Of a DNA stretch of 64,000 nt, positions 52,135-61,471 are shown piece after piece. The DNA comes from Sporocytophaga myxococcoides DSM 11118 (lineage in GTDB: Bacteria > Bacteroidota > Bacteroidia > Cytophagales > Cytophagaceae). Both the position numbers and the translations under genes were made by a program. The stretch is from positions 62,001 to 126,000 of the forward strand of contig NZ_AUFX01000010.1 in the NCBI RefSeq assembly GCF_000426725.1, read 5' to 3'. Within the stretch, counting starts at the first letter, position 1; each line of letters opens with the position of its first letter. The notes beneath the pieces were generated by a model. That model was not told the origin of the DNA. It searched no databases and worked only from the letters and a program-made list of their open reading frames with translations.

Positions 52135-53262
52135 CTACTCAAATATTTCAGGCAATTGGAATTCGTATTTCTTTAAAAACGCTTTTAATATTCTATTAAA
52201 TAATTCTTTGTTATCCTTATTCATTTCTACAGGCTGGTATATTGAATATTTTCCGTGACTTAATAAGTTTAGCGCACGGGAAAAAAGGACTTCATCTTCT
52301 ATTCCATTGATGCAATTTGAAAAATCATCATAACCAAAAAATGTTGATGTTTTTTCCAGAATGCTTCGCAACATATTAAAATGATAAGTGTTGATTTTAT
52401 CAGTATCTGATGCTAGTCTTAATTCGCTTAGCAAAGCAACGTGGTGAAAAAATGGTGTATCATCTGTTGCTCTTAACACATAGCCATCTGTGCCATTCTT
52501 GTGTAAAAAATGACTTTTGTGTTCTATTTTTTTGAGCTCGTTGTACATCACATTGTAGAACAAAGAATGATGTGAGGAGACAACAATTTTTACTTTATCC
52601 TTTCCTTTTTTCAGAAGTTTTGCCAGGTCGGTGGCTACAGCTATTGCATTATTATCATCCAATGAAGAAATGGGATCGTCAATGTAAATGAATTTTACCC
52701 AATTATAAGGTCCTGTACCATCATCATCTATTACCAGTTCGGCTATTGCCAGAAAGATGCACCAGATAAAAATATTTTCTTCTCCTCTTGATACTTTAAT
52801 ATAATCCTGAATAATAAATTCAGGTTCTTCCGTGTTCGGTCTATGTCTAGGATTATTTACTTGTTTACTAAAAACTATCTTCCATTCATCATAATTAATT
52901 TTGAAATTAAAATCAGAATAGCGTTCCAGATAACTAAAAATTTTCTCTTCTAATGCCAGCTCTCTGAAACCATTGAAAAATTTAGAATTGCCATTAATGA
53001 TTAAATATCTCTCCGTATCATTATCAAGGTCATTGTTCCAGTGAAAAAGGTCTTCAGTGAATGCATTGTAATAGAGTGTATCAGATTCAGGGTTATTCTT
53101 CCGCTTCTTACTTCTGTCTTTAAACTCCATTGAAAGGCGGGTTTTTCCTGTTCCATTATAGGCATATAATAGAACAAAATAATGGTCGTTTAAATCATCT
53201 CTGAGTCTAACCGCAACATTAGTTAATGTCTTGTACTTATAATTTTTAACCTTATCGCCCAT
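52135..53262 (-). CDS. PrrC-like AAA/ABC-type ATPase, candidate anticodon nuclease
   Basis: The 375-residue protein has an ABC-like ATPase half: P-loop AYNGTGKTRL (G37-T41), signature VSRGEEN (157-163), Walker B FIYIDDPISSLDDNN (191-205) and switch SSHHSLF (229-235). The C-terminal part carries HFNMLRSILEKTSTFFG (R299, E303) and SRALNLLSHGK (R329, H336). R299-x3-E303 and a His 33 residues later reproduce the Arg-Glu-His layout of the PrrC/RloC HEPN tRNA-cleaving domain, where the spacing in PrrC is 4 and 32. PrrC is also about this long and encoded inside a type I operon. It lies between hsdS and hsdM, 3 and 17 bases from them. Confidence 0.75.
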   Translation of the reverse strand: MGDKVKNYKYKTLTNVAVRLRDDLNDHYFVLLYAYNGTGKTRLSMEFKDRSKKRKNNPESDTLYYNAFTEDLFHWNNDLDNDTERYLIINGNSKFFNGFRELALEEKIFSYLERYSDFNFKINYDEWKIVFSKQVNNPRHRPNTEEPEFIIQDYIKVSRGEENIFIWCIFLAIAELVIDDDGTGPYNWVKFIYIDDPISSLDDNNAIAVATDLAKLLKKGKDKVKIVVSSHHSLFYNVMYNELKKIEHKSHFLHKNGTDGYVLRATDDTPFFHHVALLSELRLASDTDKINTYHFNMLRSILEKTSTFFGYDDFSNCINGIEDEVLFSRALNLLSHGKYSIYQPVEMNKDNKELFNRILKAFLKKYEFQLPEIFE

Positions 53263-53265
53263 TTT

Positions 53266-54600
53266 TTAATCTATTACTTTCGGGAACAAGCCCTGCGTCA
53301 ATGCTATTTTATGTTGTTCCAATTGTTCTACTTTCTCAACTTGTGTCGTGATTAATGCATCTAACGATGAAAGACAGGTGGCAATTTTTTGTTGTTCTTG
53401 ATATTGTGGTGCTAAAAATCTGATCCTTTTAACATCATCTTTATAAAGTGCTCCAATAGTTGAAGATGAATTCAGTTTTTTAAGTGATTGATTGCCTTGA
53501 AAACTTCTGAAATAATAATAAAAGTATTTTGGAAATGCCTTTTCATTCATCTTTAGCAAGTACAAATTTGGACCAACTGTTGCAGGCTTATCATTTCGAT
53601 CAAAAAAATAAACCTTGCCAATTTCCCCCCTTTTTGTAATCAAAAGCTCCCCACCGAACAAAGATGTTTTACGAAGAAAACCATAGCTTTTCTGATCAAC
53701 GAATTTTAATTTTTCAATTGAACTATTATTCTCTAAATCAGTTGCACGAACGTACCAAGCAAAATTTGGTTCATCATAAACGGTTACGTTAGATTTAACG
53801 TCAGCGAAACTTCCATTTGCTTCAAAATCAGTTAGCATCTCTAAATAAAAATTCAACTCTCGTTCCACCCACTTCGCATTACTCACGAACTCCGGAAAAC
53901 GATATCTAGGAACAGTTTCCCCTTCTTGCGGGAAAAGGTTTTGCATCAAGCCTTTTTTATGATCTTTGAGTAGCTCCAACTTTTGGTTGTGGGCTGCAAT
54001 CACTTCATCTAAGGAAGAAAGGAAGGAAGCAATTTTTTGTTGTTCTTCAATCTTATTTGGGTATAATATTTCGAGCTTTTGTTGTTCCGTTATACCTACA
54101 TATGCTCTTGTGCCTCCTCCCGATACCTTTAACAAACTTTTCTGAAATAAATCTGAATGGAAAAAAGCTGCCAAATATGTATTTGACATTTTAGATTTGT
54201 CCTTTACCCGATAATAAGTAACCTGGGGTGTTAGCATTATATAGGGGAATTCTATATCTTCTAACAACGCCACTTCTCCAACTGTACCTTTATGAGATAG
54301 CAAAACATCACCACTTTCTGAAAATCCTTTCTGTAATGAATCAGCTTGTGCTTTTTTTATATAGGTACATTTTGAAAAATCAATTTTTCCATTTTGCAAG
54401 TCACTTGCCATTATAAAAGGAATTCCTGATTTAACATAGTCAGATGATTTTGGATGTATATTACCATGATTGCCATCCTTTGGGGCGAATAGAATATTTT
54501 CTTGAATTAATTTTTCTACCATTTTTTTTTCCCACTCCCCCAAATTCTCAAACTCCGGAAAACGTAATTCTGGTATTAATTTACTTTGATCTTTACTCAT
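53266..54600 (-). CDS. hsdS: Type I restriction-modification system, specificity subunit
   Basis: The protein has about 444 residues. Start ATG 54600 (MSKDQSKLIPELRFPEF); a TTG three codons upstream is unlikely. There are two target recognition domains, each preceded by RFPEF and followed by the central and C-terminal helices EEQQKIASFLSSLDEVIAAH / LLKDHKKGLMQNLFP and QEQQKIATCLSSLDALITTQ / QLEQHKIALTQGLFP. The paired repeats are the HsdS spacers that set the distance between half-sites. The complete protein defines the DNA sequence bound by HsdM and HsdR. It follows a short ORF by 5 bases and precedes the PrrC-like gene by 3. Confidence 0.95.
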   Translation of the reverse strand: MSKDQSKLIPELRFPEFENLGEWEKKMVEKLIQENILFAPKDGNHGNIHPKSSDYVKSGIPFIMASDLQNGKIDFSKCTYIKKAQADSLQKGFSESGDVLLSHKGTVGEVALLEDIEFPYIMLTPQVTYYRVKDKSKMSNTYLAAFFHSDLFQKSLLKVSGGGTRAYVGITEQQKLEILYPNKIEEQQKIASFLSSLDEVIAAHNQKLELLKDHKKGLMQNLFPQEGETVPRYRFPEFVSNAKWVERELNFYLEMLTDFEANGSFADVKSNVTVYDEPNFAWYVRATDLENNSSIEKLKFVDQKSYGFLRKTSLFGGELLITKRGEIGKVYFFDRNDKPATVGPNLYLLKMNEKAFPKYFYYYFRSFQGNQSLKKLNSSSTIGALYKDDVKRIRFLAPQYQEQQKIATCLSSLDALITTQVEKVEQLEQHKIALTQGLFPKVID

Positions 54601-54605
54601 TTGTC

Positions 54606-54713
54606 TCAATTTAATATAGGGCTTAGCCCTGAAATCTTCACCTCACACTCCTTCGCAAACTCCATTAAACGTAATTCTTGTATGCTGCCTGCGCTATGAT
54701 TTTGGAGCTTCAT
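54606..54713 (-). CDS. 35-residue ORF directly upstream of hsdS
   Basis: ATG 54713 to TGA 54606-54608 encodes MKLQNHSAGSIQELRLMEFA followed by KECEVKISGLSPILN. A stop lies immediately before the ATG in frame, so it is a stand-alone reading frame. Its stop is only 5 bases before the hsdS ATG, compatible with translational coupling. It could be a leader peptide, a small antitoxin-like regulator, or a leftover. No homologue recognised. Confidence 0.35.
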   Translation of the reverse strand: MKLQNHSAGSIQELRLMEFAKECEVKISGLSPILN

Positions 54714-54852
54714 TTATTGGCTTTGATTATTTCCTAAATTTTATTTGATATTGCACTTTAATATTTATTCTCCGGAATTATCGTACTCATTCCAATAAAA
54801 ATTTGCTTTATAATTGTTTTCTCGTTCATTTTTTAACTCATAATTGATTTAC

Positions 54853-55892
54853 TCACCCCTCCTCTTTCGTACTTGCCTTTATTTCGTTTACAACCAAGGT
54901 TTGCAATTCCTCTTTGGAAAGCAGCAACTGATACTCGGCTACTCCTATGGGTTTGTTTATATCTTGCAGGGCTATTTCCACATCCAAATGATCTTTATCA
55001 GCACAAAGAATGATTCCAATAGACTGATTTTCGTTTTCACCTCTTTCAAAGCGATCAAGCAGGGATAGATACAGGTTCATTTTGCCTGCATATTCGGCTT
55101 TGAAACTTCCGATTTTTAATTCAATGGCTACCAAAGACCGTAATCCTCTATGAAAGAAAAGCATGTCCACAAAGTACTCTTTGCCATTGTATTGTATTCT
55201 AGTCTGTATTGATTTCCTATAAAACTAAAACCTCTGCCCAATTCTAATACAAAATCTCTGATTTTGGCTATCAGCCTGTTTTCTAATTCTAACTCTTTGA
55301 CAGGTTCCGTAACACCTAAAAAGCCCAGGTTGTAGGAACTTTTAAGCACTTCATTTGCATAATCTACATTGAATTCCGGAAGTGTCTTTTCAAAGTTATT
55401 AGATTTAATTTGCTTTTGTGCCTGGCTATAGCTGTCCATTTTTATTGCATTGAGCAGTAAATCTCTTGACCAACCTTTTGTCAATGCTTCAATTGCATAA
55501 AATTCGACCTCATCAGACGATTGTATTTTGTCAAGTAAAAGTAAGTTGTGCCCCCACGGTAAAACTGCCACAGCCTGTAGCAGTTTTGTATCTTCCTGAT
55601 AATAACGTTCATAATAACGTTTCATATTCCATAAATTACGGGGTTACAACCCCATATCAGGAAATGCATTTTTCAGGTCAGCAGATAATTGCTTCACAAC
55701 TCCACTGCCATACCCTTCCTCCAACTGTTTTTCAAAAAGTAATTTTCCTAAGTTCCAATAAACGGATTGAGTGGTGGTGTTTACTTGCTTAGCAATCAAA
55801 GTACGGGCAACACGGATTTGATTTACAGCTTGTCTTAATATTTCACCATACTCAGCCTCGTTGATGCTCAGTTTATTTGTGTCTTTATTCAT
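54853..55892 (-). pseudogene. Broken YhcG/DUF1016 family nuclease gene
   Basis: Three collinear pieces make one DUF1016 protein: N-terminal helical domain (55892-55644, EAEYGEILRQAVNQIRVART), middle (to about 55180, KRYYERYYQEDTKLLQAVAV) and C-terminal PD-(D/E)XK part (to 54853, FVDMLFFHRGLRSLVAIELK). A TAA at 55644-55646 replaces a serine codon (MGL*PRNLWNMKRYYE, in frame throughout). Further on a one-base loss near 55195 shifts GNQYRLE(I)QYNGKEYFVDML. Two disabling changes indicate true decay rather than one sequencing error. YhcG-type proteins accompany type I systems; this one is likely dead. Confidence 0.88.
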
Positions 55893-55982
55893 TTGTCATT
55901 GACTGTGAATTATTTGATCTCCGAATTATCCTGAATGTTTTCAACTGATGGCTTCATCACAAAAATCATAACGCAGACAACT

Positions 55983-58900
55983 TTACTCATAGGCAGCCAA
56001 TCCACTGATTTCACGTCCCTGGGCCATCTTTTTTAATTGCGGCACTAAGTCTTCCATCAATGCCAATTCTTTTACCCTGCGTTCTTTCCAGCTCAAATCC
56101 AAAGGTTCTAAAAGATCAGTGAGTTTCTCACCGTCAAAAATCATTCGGCTTATAATTTTATCGGCAAAGGCTTTCAGGTTTGCTGTTTCCAAACCATGTT
56201 TGCTGGCTACTGCTGCCAGTTCCTTTTCGTTGTTCTCTATTTTAAATTTTTCGTAGCCCTTGCGTAAAGTGTTTACATCTTGTCCGCTGTTCCAGTCAAG
56301 ACCATTAATGTATTCGGTTAAATCTTCCTGCTCGTCCATCAGGTTGGCATTGGAGCTCAGCAAGCTAATCACCTGTGCTTTGGTCATTTTTTGGTTAGCA
56401 GGTTTCTTTTGCGTACTATCGGCAATGAGGTTCATGATATAGTCGTAATCAATTACAGCAGAAGCAAAGAGTACAAATTCAAAATCCAGCTGTTGAATTT
56501 CAGGTGGTGCTTCATCACCTTCTTTTTGCTGTATTTCTTTCAGCTGCTTCGCAGTCTCCAAATACGAACTCCTGAACGATTGTAAGGTTTCCTTAGGCAA
56601 TATTGCCTCGATTTGGACTTTCTGCGTTTCATCCAGGTCCGTGTATTGGTCTAATTGAGTTTTTAAGCGTTGTACTTCTTTGAAGTTTTTAACAAATGCT
56701 ATGCGTGCAGCATCACCTTTTAGGTTATATACCTCTTGGGGTTCGTTTACCAAATTGTGCTGCTTCATAAAATTACCCAATGCTTCTACTGCCTTCTGGT
56801 AGTTCTCAATAACCACCGGAGCAGGATCAACTAGCCAGATTTTTTTAGCTCGTCCGTTATCCTCACCTGAAAAAAGCGTGATGGCTTGGTTTACGGCCTC
56901 TTGTTGTGAACGAAAATCTAAAATATTGCCACACGGTTTGGTATCGTTCAGCACACGGTTGGTACGTGAAAATGCCTGAATTAATCCATGGTATTTCAAG
57001 TTTTTGTCCACATACAAAGTGTTCAGGTATTTGGAATCAAATCCTGTGAGTAACATATCCACCACTATGGTAATGTCAATTTTGTTTTTGTGCGGATAAT
57101 CCTTGTTGCTGTATTTCTGGTCTTTGATACGCCTTTGCACATCCTGATAATACAAATCAAACTCGTTGATGCTATGATTTGTAGCATACAGCCTATTATA
57201 GTCAGCAATAATTTCGGTGAGCGCCTTTTTCTTTTCTTCAGGATTAGTTTGGTTATCCAGTTTCTCTTGTTGCAGATCTTCTTGTAATTGTTTCACATCT
57301 GCTGCATTTTTTTGACTTTGCTGGTCGCCTTCCTTAGCAATTAGTTGAGAAGGAGGAGAAAATACACAAGCAATATTGAGTGGCACATAATGAGGGTTTT
57401 CGTCCTGCTTCTTCTTTTGAATTTCCTTGAAAAGCTGATAATATTCAATAGCATTGTTAATAGAAGCTGTTGCAAGAACAGCATTGAATCGCTTTGAATT
57501 GGTGGCAGCATTATGTTTATCAAGAATGGCTTCCACTACTGCTTGTTGTGCAATAGGTTCACCGGGTTTAGGTTTTTGGGTGCCTTTACCTTTGAAATAA
57601 TCAATATGAAAACGAAGTACATTTTTATCATCTATGGCATGCGTAATAGTGTATGCGTGCAACTGCTTCTCAAAAATATTTTCGGTGGTTTTGTAAGATC
57701 CGTATTCACCTTCACGGATGCTGTAAGTAGCGTTTTCATCAAAAATAGGTGTACCTGTAAAACCAAAGAGTTGAGCATTTGGGAAAAACTCTTTAATCGC
57801 AGTGTGGTTGTCTCCAAACTGCGAACGATGGCACTCATCAAATATGAAAACCATACGCTTTTTGCTCAATGGAGCCAGTCGATCTTTATAGTTTTTCTTG
57901 TAATTACCATCTAATGCCAAACCCAGTTTCTGAATGGTGGTAACAATAACCTTGTCTGCATAGTCAGTAGAAAGCAAACGTCTTACTAAAGTTTCGGTAT
58001 TGGTATTTTCTTCCACACTACCTTCCTGAAATTTATTGAACTCTTCACGAGTTTGGCGATCAAGGTCTTTACGGTCAACAACGAAAAGACATTTTTCGAT
58101 GTCGTGGTTATCTTTCAGCAATGTAGATGCTTTGAACGAAGTCAGGGTTTTACCGCTTCCCGTAGTATGCCAGATATAGCCGTTACCTCTGTTTTGTTGA
58201 ATGCAATCTACAATTGCTTTTACTGCATAAATCTGATAAGGGCGCATTACGAGCAATTTCTGTTCGCTTTCCACGAGCACCATGTACTTGCTAATCATTT
58301 CGCCAAGTGTGCATTTGGTTAGAAATTTTTCAGCGAACAACTCAAGGTGAGTGATTTTTTTATTGTTTTCGTCTGCGAGTTGATAAATGGGCAAAAACTG
58401 TTCGTCAGCATTAAAAGCAAAATGCTGATTTTTATTATTCGCAAAATAGTACGTGTTTGTTTTATTGCTTACAATGAACAATTGCATGAAACACATCAAC
58501 GAATTGCCATAACCGTTACCAGGTTCATTTTTATAATCCACAATCTGCTGCATTGCTTTTCGTGGGGAAATGTCCAGTTTCTTCAGTTCAATTTGGACCA
58601 AAGGCAAACCGTTAATAAGCAAAATGATATCGTAACGGTGATTACTGTTTTCAGTATTGATGCGTAATTGACTAATAACCTCAAAGTCATTTTTACACCA
58701 GTCTTTGATATTTACTAAAGTGTAATGTAAGGGAGTACCATCTTCCCGTTGAAAGTAGTTTCTTTCTCGCAATAGTTTTGATGCAGCAAATACATCAGGG
58801 TTGATGATTTCTTCACGTAGGCGCAAAAATTCACTTTCCGTCAGGTGAACCCTATTTAGACTTTCAAATTTAGATTTGAAGTTCTGTTCAAGCGTTTTTC

Positions 58901-58985
58901 TATCAACAATATCAGGTCGTTGGAGATATTTAAGCTCCTTTAGTTGCTCGATTAGGCTTTCTTCTATTTGGTTTTCTTTGCTCAT
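55983..58985 (-). CDS. hsdR: Type I restriction-modification system, endonuclease/translocase subunit
   Basis: The 1000-residue HsdR has an N-terminal nuclease domain with RYDIILLINGLPLVQIELKK (D119, E133-L-K135), superfamily 2 translocase motifs YIWHTTGSGKTLTSFKA (273-280 for the loop), FIFDECHRSQFG (DECH 383-386), FGFTGTPIF, DMLLTGFDSKYLNTLY and AFSRTNRVLN, and a C-terminal helical region that joins HsdM. All expected motifs are intact, so restriction should be functional. It is the first gene of the operon (hsdR, yhcG', ORF, hsdS, prrC-like, hsdM), starting 45 bases after the nucleotidyltransferase-HEPN gene. Confidence 0.95.
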   Translation of the reverse strand: MSKENQIEESLIEQLKELKYLQRPDIVDRKTLEQNFKSKFESLNRVHLTESEFLRLREEIINPDVFAASKLLRERNYFQREDGTPLHYTLVNIKDWCKNDFEVISQLRINTENSNHRYDIILLINGLPLVQIELKKLDISPRKAMQQIVDYKNEPGNGYGNSLMCFMQLFIVSNKTNTYYFANNKNQHFAFNADEQFLPIYQLADENNKKITHLELFAEKFLTKCTLGEMISKYMVLVESEQKLLVMRPYQIYAVKAIVDCIQQNRGNGYIWHTTGSGKTLTSFKASTLLKDNHDIEKCLFVVDRKDLDRQTREEFNKFQEGSVEENTNTETLVRRLLSTDYADKVIVTTIQKLGLALDGNYKKNYKDRLAPLSKKRMVFIFDECHRSQFGDNHTAIKEFFPNAQLFGFTGTPIFDENATYSIREGEYGSYKTTENIFEKQLHAYTITHAIDDKNVLRFHIDYFKGKGTQKPKPGEPIAQQAVVEAILDKHNAATNSKRFNAVLATASINNAIEYYQLFKEIQKKKQDENPHYVPLNIACVFSPPSQLIAKEGDQQSQKNAADVKQLQEDLQQEKLDNQTNPEEKKKALTEIIADYNRLYATNHSINEFDLYYQDVQRRIKDQKYSNKDYPHKNKIDITIVVDMLLTGFDSKYLNTLYVDKNLKYHGLIQAFSRTNRVLNDTKPCGNILDFRSQQEAVNQAITLFSGEDNGRAKKIWLVDPAPVVIENYQKAVEALGNFMKQHNLVNEPQEVYNLKGDAARIAFVKNFKEVQRLKTQLDQYTDLDETQKVQIEAILPKETLQSFRSSYLETAKQLKEIQQKEGDEAPPEIQQLDFEFVLFASAVIDYDYIMNLIADSTQKKPANQKMTKAQVISLLSSNANLMDEQEDLTEYINGLDWNSGQDVNTLRKGYEKFKIENNEKELAAVASKHGLETANLKAFADKIISRMIFDGEKLTDLLEPLDLSWKERRVKELALMEDLVPQLKKMAQGREISGLAAYE

Positions 58986-59030
58986 CCAAACTTGTTGAAA
59001 AATTCGTTCAAATTTTAAGTAATAAGTCGA

Positions 59031-59891
59031 TTAATCATTATTTCCCAACCTCTCCTCACAAACCCTCTTCACCAATTCCTTCAACACCTCAATCCTCCCA
59101 CTCAAATATTCCAAATCCTCTTTCGTAATAGTATACCCCTTCTTATACCTCGCATCAATGTAAGCCTTCTTCAACAGCTCATACCGATCAATCTGTTCTT
59201 TGGTATCTTTAGGAAATACAGTTCTGAATTCTTTATTGATTACAGCAGCAGTTTTACCCAATTCATCAAGATCATGATTCTTGCCTTTGTAGTGAGTGAA
59301 GACTAAGTTCACAGCAGAGTAAAAGCTTTCAGTGGCTTGGTGAAGGTTAAATGCCGCAAGATTATAATCAGGTTTGTTAAAGCAATAACCATAAACATCA
59401 ATGAAACTCTTCCCCTTGCCAATCCAGTATTCATACTCGTCTTTAGCTCTTTTAAGCACAGCATCCGGATTTACCTTTCCCGGAGTTGCAAGCGTTACCT
59501 CTCCGGAATCGTATAATACAATCCCCTCACGGATCACATCAGTGAAAAAATAACTTCCGGCTTTGAGTTCTTTGTTGATGAATTCGGCACTATGGTGAAT
59601 GGCGGTAACTGTTGTAGACAACTCCAGCTTCTTCAGCTTTTGCTTGGTCTTGCGCCATCTACTGGAGGATGTATTGCCCAATTCCTCAGGAGTAATCACC
59701 AGAATATCATAATCACTCTTGAAAATCAGCCTGATGCCCTCCTCTACCTTTTCTTCCTCTGCCCAGGTATTCCGTGCATAACTTCCGAAAAGCAGCAGCT
59801 TAGCAGGCTTCATCTTTTCCACAATGAGATCTGTGATAAGCTTCAGCTCCTCCTGTTTGTATTCCGGCAAAAAATCTAAACTGGCAATCAA
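59031..59891 (-). CDS. Nucleotidyltransferase-HEPN fusion protein, copy 1
   Basis: The 286-residue protein has an N-terminal minimal nucleotidyltransferase with LLLFGSYARNTW (G36-S37) and SDYDILVI (D60, D62), and a C-terminal HEPN domain with AAFNLHQATESFYSAVNLVF and KGKNHDLDELGKTAA (about 178-215) ending in ITKEDLEYLSGRIEVLKELV. In two-gene systems the MNT partner AMPylates or neutralises a HEPN RNase; here both are on one chain. A near-identical gene lies at 62717-63571, differing sharply only at residues about 157-178. Upstream 45 bases are also nearly identical. Role not established; defence or toxin-antitoxin control is possible. Confidence 0.85.
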   Translation of the reverse strand: MIASLDFLPEYKQEELKLITDLIVEKMKPAKLLLFGSYARNTWAEEEKVEEGIRLIFKSDYDILVITPEELGNTSSSRWRKTKQKLKKLELSTTVTAIHHSAEFINKELKAGSYFFTDVIREGIVLYDSGEVTLATPGKVNPDAVLKRAKDEYEYWIGKGKSFIDVYGYCFNKPDYNLAAFNLHQATESFYSAVNLVFTHYKGKNHDLDELGKTAAVINKEFRTVFPKDTKEQIDRYELLKKAYIDARYKKGYTITKEDLEYLSGRIEVLKELVKRVCEERLGNND

Positions 59892-60031
59892 TGAGTTAAA
59901 ATATCTTTTCCTAAATCTCTAAGTTAGAAAAAATCGGGCATAAAATGGCAAAAAATCATTTGTAATTACGGCCTATTGAGCAGCCACTGACATTCAATAA
60001 TTTATTCATTACGCCTACCCCCACAAAAAAA

Positions 60032-60064
60032 TAACCCTCCAAATCATAAAGACCTGAAGGGTTA
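60032..60064 (-). terminator. Terminator of the 60090-60803 gene
   Basis: TAACCCT (60032-60038) pairs with AGGGTTA (60058-60064); an A run on the plus side (U run on the minus strand) follows. Confidence 0.65.
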
Positions 60065-60089
60065 AACAAATAACAAACAGCAATTCTTA

Positions 60090-60803
60090 TTACACTGCTA
60101 CCTGTCTTGTAACAGTGATGTTAACAATGTTGGAGAACTCTCCTACCTGCTCGTCGTGCAGCCTGTAGATCCCTTTGTAAGACCAGATGGCCGTATCCTT
60201 TTCCCCGGAAGGAAGTGAAAACGTGTCAATATAGTCCGGAGTGGAATCATTGGCGAGGAATACAAATCCTTTGCCATCATTGCGGTCCACGTAGATGTCA
60301 ATGGAATCAGCCACACCTTTTTTCCACTTGATAAGCGGACGGTGCGCATCCAGAGCACCGCTGATCTGAGGTTGAAGAGTCATTCTGTCAAAAGACGACT
60401 CAGCCCCGATAATACCTAAATCCTTACCAATGGATTCATTGTAGTTTGGGTGATTTTTGATCCTCTGTACCAGTTTCGGAATTCTCTTAAAGATCCCCGC
60501 TTTTAAAGCTACTGTTGGCTGTGTAACGTTGAGCGTAAGAGATGGATAAGAAAGCGGAATCGATTCCTCTCCTTCTGCAAGAATGTTCTTGAATGCCACT
60601 TTCTGAGCAGAATCCTTTTTGGCATTTTCCACCAGTTCGATGGTGTACATAAATGCACTGGCATCATTGGAAATAGAGATCACCTCATCCGGAGATAATC
60701 CTACAGTTCCTGCATGATTAGATAGTTTAACCGAGAAATTTTTAAGCCAAATAGCTTTGTCTTTATCCGCCCTTGGCAGATATCCACTGTTGTTGGTTGT
60801 CAT
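60090..60803 (-). CDS. Hypothetical protein, possible Bacteroidota surface or phage-derived type
   Basis: The 237-residue soluble protein has no signal peptide. The N-terminal half is helical (FSVKLSNHAGTVGLSPDEVI, FMYTIELVENAKKDSAQKVA), and the C-terminal half is strand-rich (PLIKWKKGVADSIDIYVDRN, FVFLANDSTPDYIDTFSLP, EVGEFSNIVNITVTR-like). The pattern 'R.DKDKAIWLKNFSVKL' with a later fibronectin-like end matches unnamed Bacteroidota proteins I have seen near repeats, but I cannot assign a family. It sits between the two MNT-HEPN copies and next to a 21-bp repeat array. Confidence 0.55.
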   Translation of the reverse strand: MTTNNSGYLPRADKDKAIWLKNFSVKLSNHAGTVGLSPDEVISISNDASAFMYTIELVENAKKDSAQKVAFKNILAEGEESIPLSYPSLTLNVTQPTVALKAGIFKRIPKLVQRIKNHPNYNESIGKDLGIIGAESSFDRMTLQPQISGALDAHRPLIKWKKGVADSIDIYVDRNDGKGFVFLANDSTPDYIDTFSLPSGEKDTAIWSYKGIYRLHDEQVGEFSNIVNITVTRQVAV

Positions 60804-60893
60804 AGTTGGTGAAAATTTGAAGTTTAAAAATATATAATTACCTCAATGTTAATATCTTAAAATATTCTATGCAAGTATTTTTTCTAAAAACAA

Positions 60894-61206
60894 CCCCACG
60901 ATTCATCCGTGGGGCCCCACGGAAGTTCCGGATGTTCCCACGGACGTTCCGTGGGGCTATACAGAACTCTCGTGGGAGGTTTTAAGCGTCCGAATGGCCC
61001 CACAGAATGTCCTGAAGCTCGCATGGAACAGTCGGATGATCCCACAGAGTTATCGTGGTATCCCACAGAGATTCCGTGGGAATAACCAAAGGCCTGAATG
61101 AACCCACGGGACTTTCGTGGGGCACCACGGAGGCATGGTTTAGAAGCTTTGAATTTATACCTGGAAATACAAAAGTCTTAAGTGATTCCACAGAAGTTTC
61201 AGGAGG
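60894..61206. repeat. Degenerate 21-bp tandem array, each unit itself a palindrome
   Basis: About thirteen units of 20-22 bp with consensus CCCACRGA-N2-TTCCGTGGG plus two variable bases run from 60895 to about 61160, with a decayed unit near 61186. Clear units include CCCACGGACGTTCCGTGGGG (60937-60956), CCCACAGAGATTCCGTGGG (61062-61080) and CCCACGGGACTTTCGTGGGG (61103-61122). It is much more GC-rich than the surroundings. Short open frames on the minus strand show a matching seven-residue periodicity. Confidence 0.85.
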
Positions 61207-61231
61207 AGTTATAAAGAAATTGTGGGGGTAA

Positions 61232-61318
61232 CCAATAGTCCGCGCTTGATTTACTTCTTATTTAGCTAGTAAAAAAAAGATTAACCAGGATTCACGAGAA
61301 TAGCGATCGCATGGCTAT
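61232..61318. repeat. Decayed copy of the hairpin pair element
   Basis: ACCAATAGTCCGCGCTTG (61231-61248) and GAGAATAGCGATCGCATGGC (61296-61315) parallel CCAATAGTCCTCGCTTG and GAGAATAGCGATTGCATCGC of the intact element at 61655-61712, but both hairpins have lost pairing. Confidence 0.6.
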
Positions 61319-61471
61319 AAATGTCCAAGTTGTGTCAAGTCTTTCGGACCTGACACTTTTTAAAAGTCCAGGAATACATCAAACTTCTAATTCTATTGAA
61401 CAATGTGTCGGATCGAAAGAGCCAACTCCCCGGCCCATGTCGGCACCAAAGTCAATTAAAGAATCTTTGCT

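Noticed and set aside
60884-61191. Two minus-strand frames with seven-residue repeats (TERPWEH, PTESLWD types)
   Set aside because: They simply reflect the 21-bp DNA array; units of 20 and 22 bp break the frame and there is no clear start or homologue.
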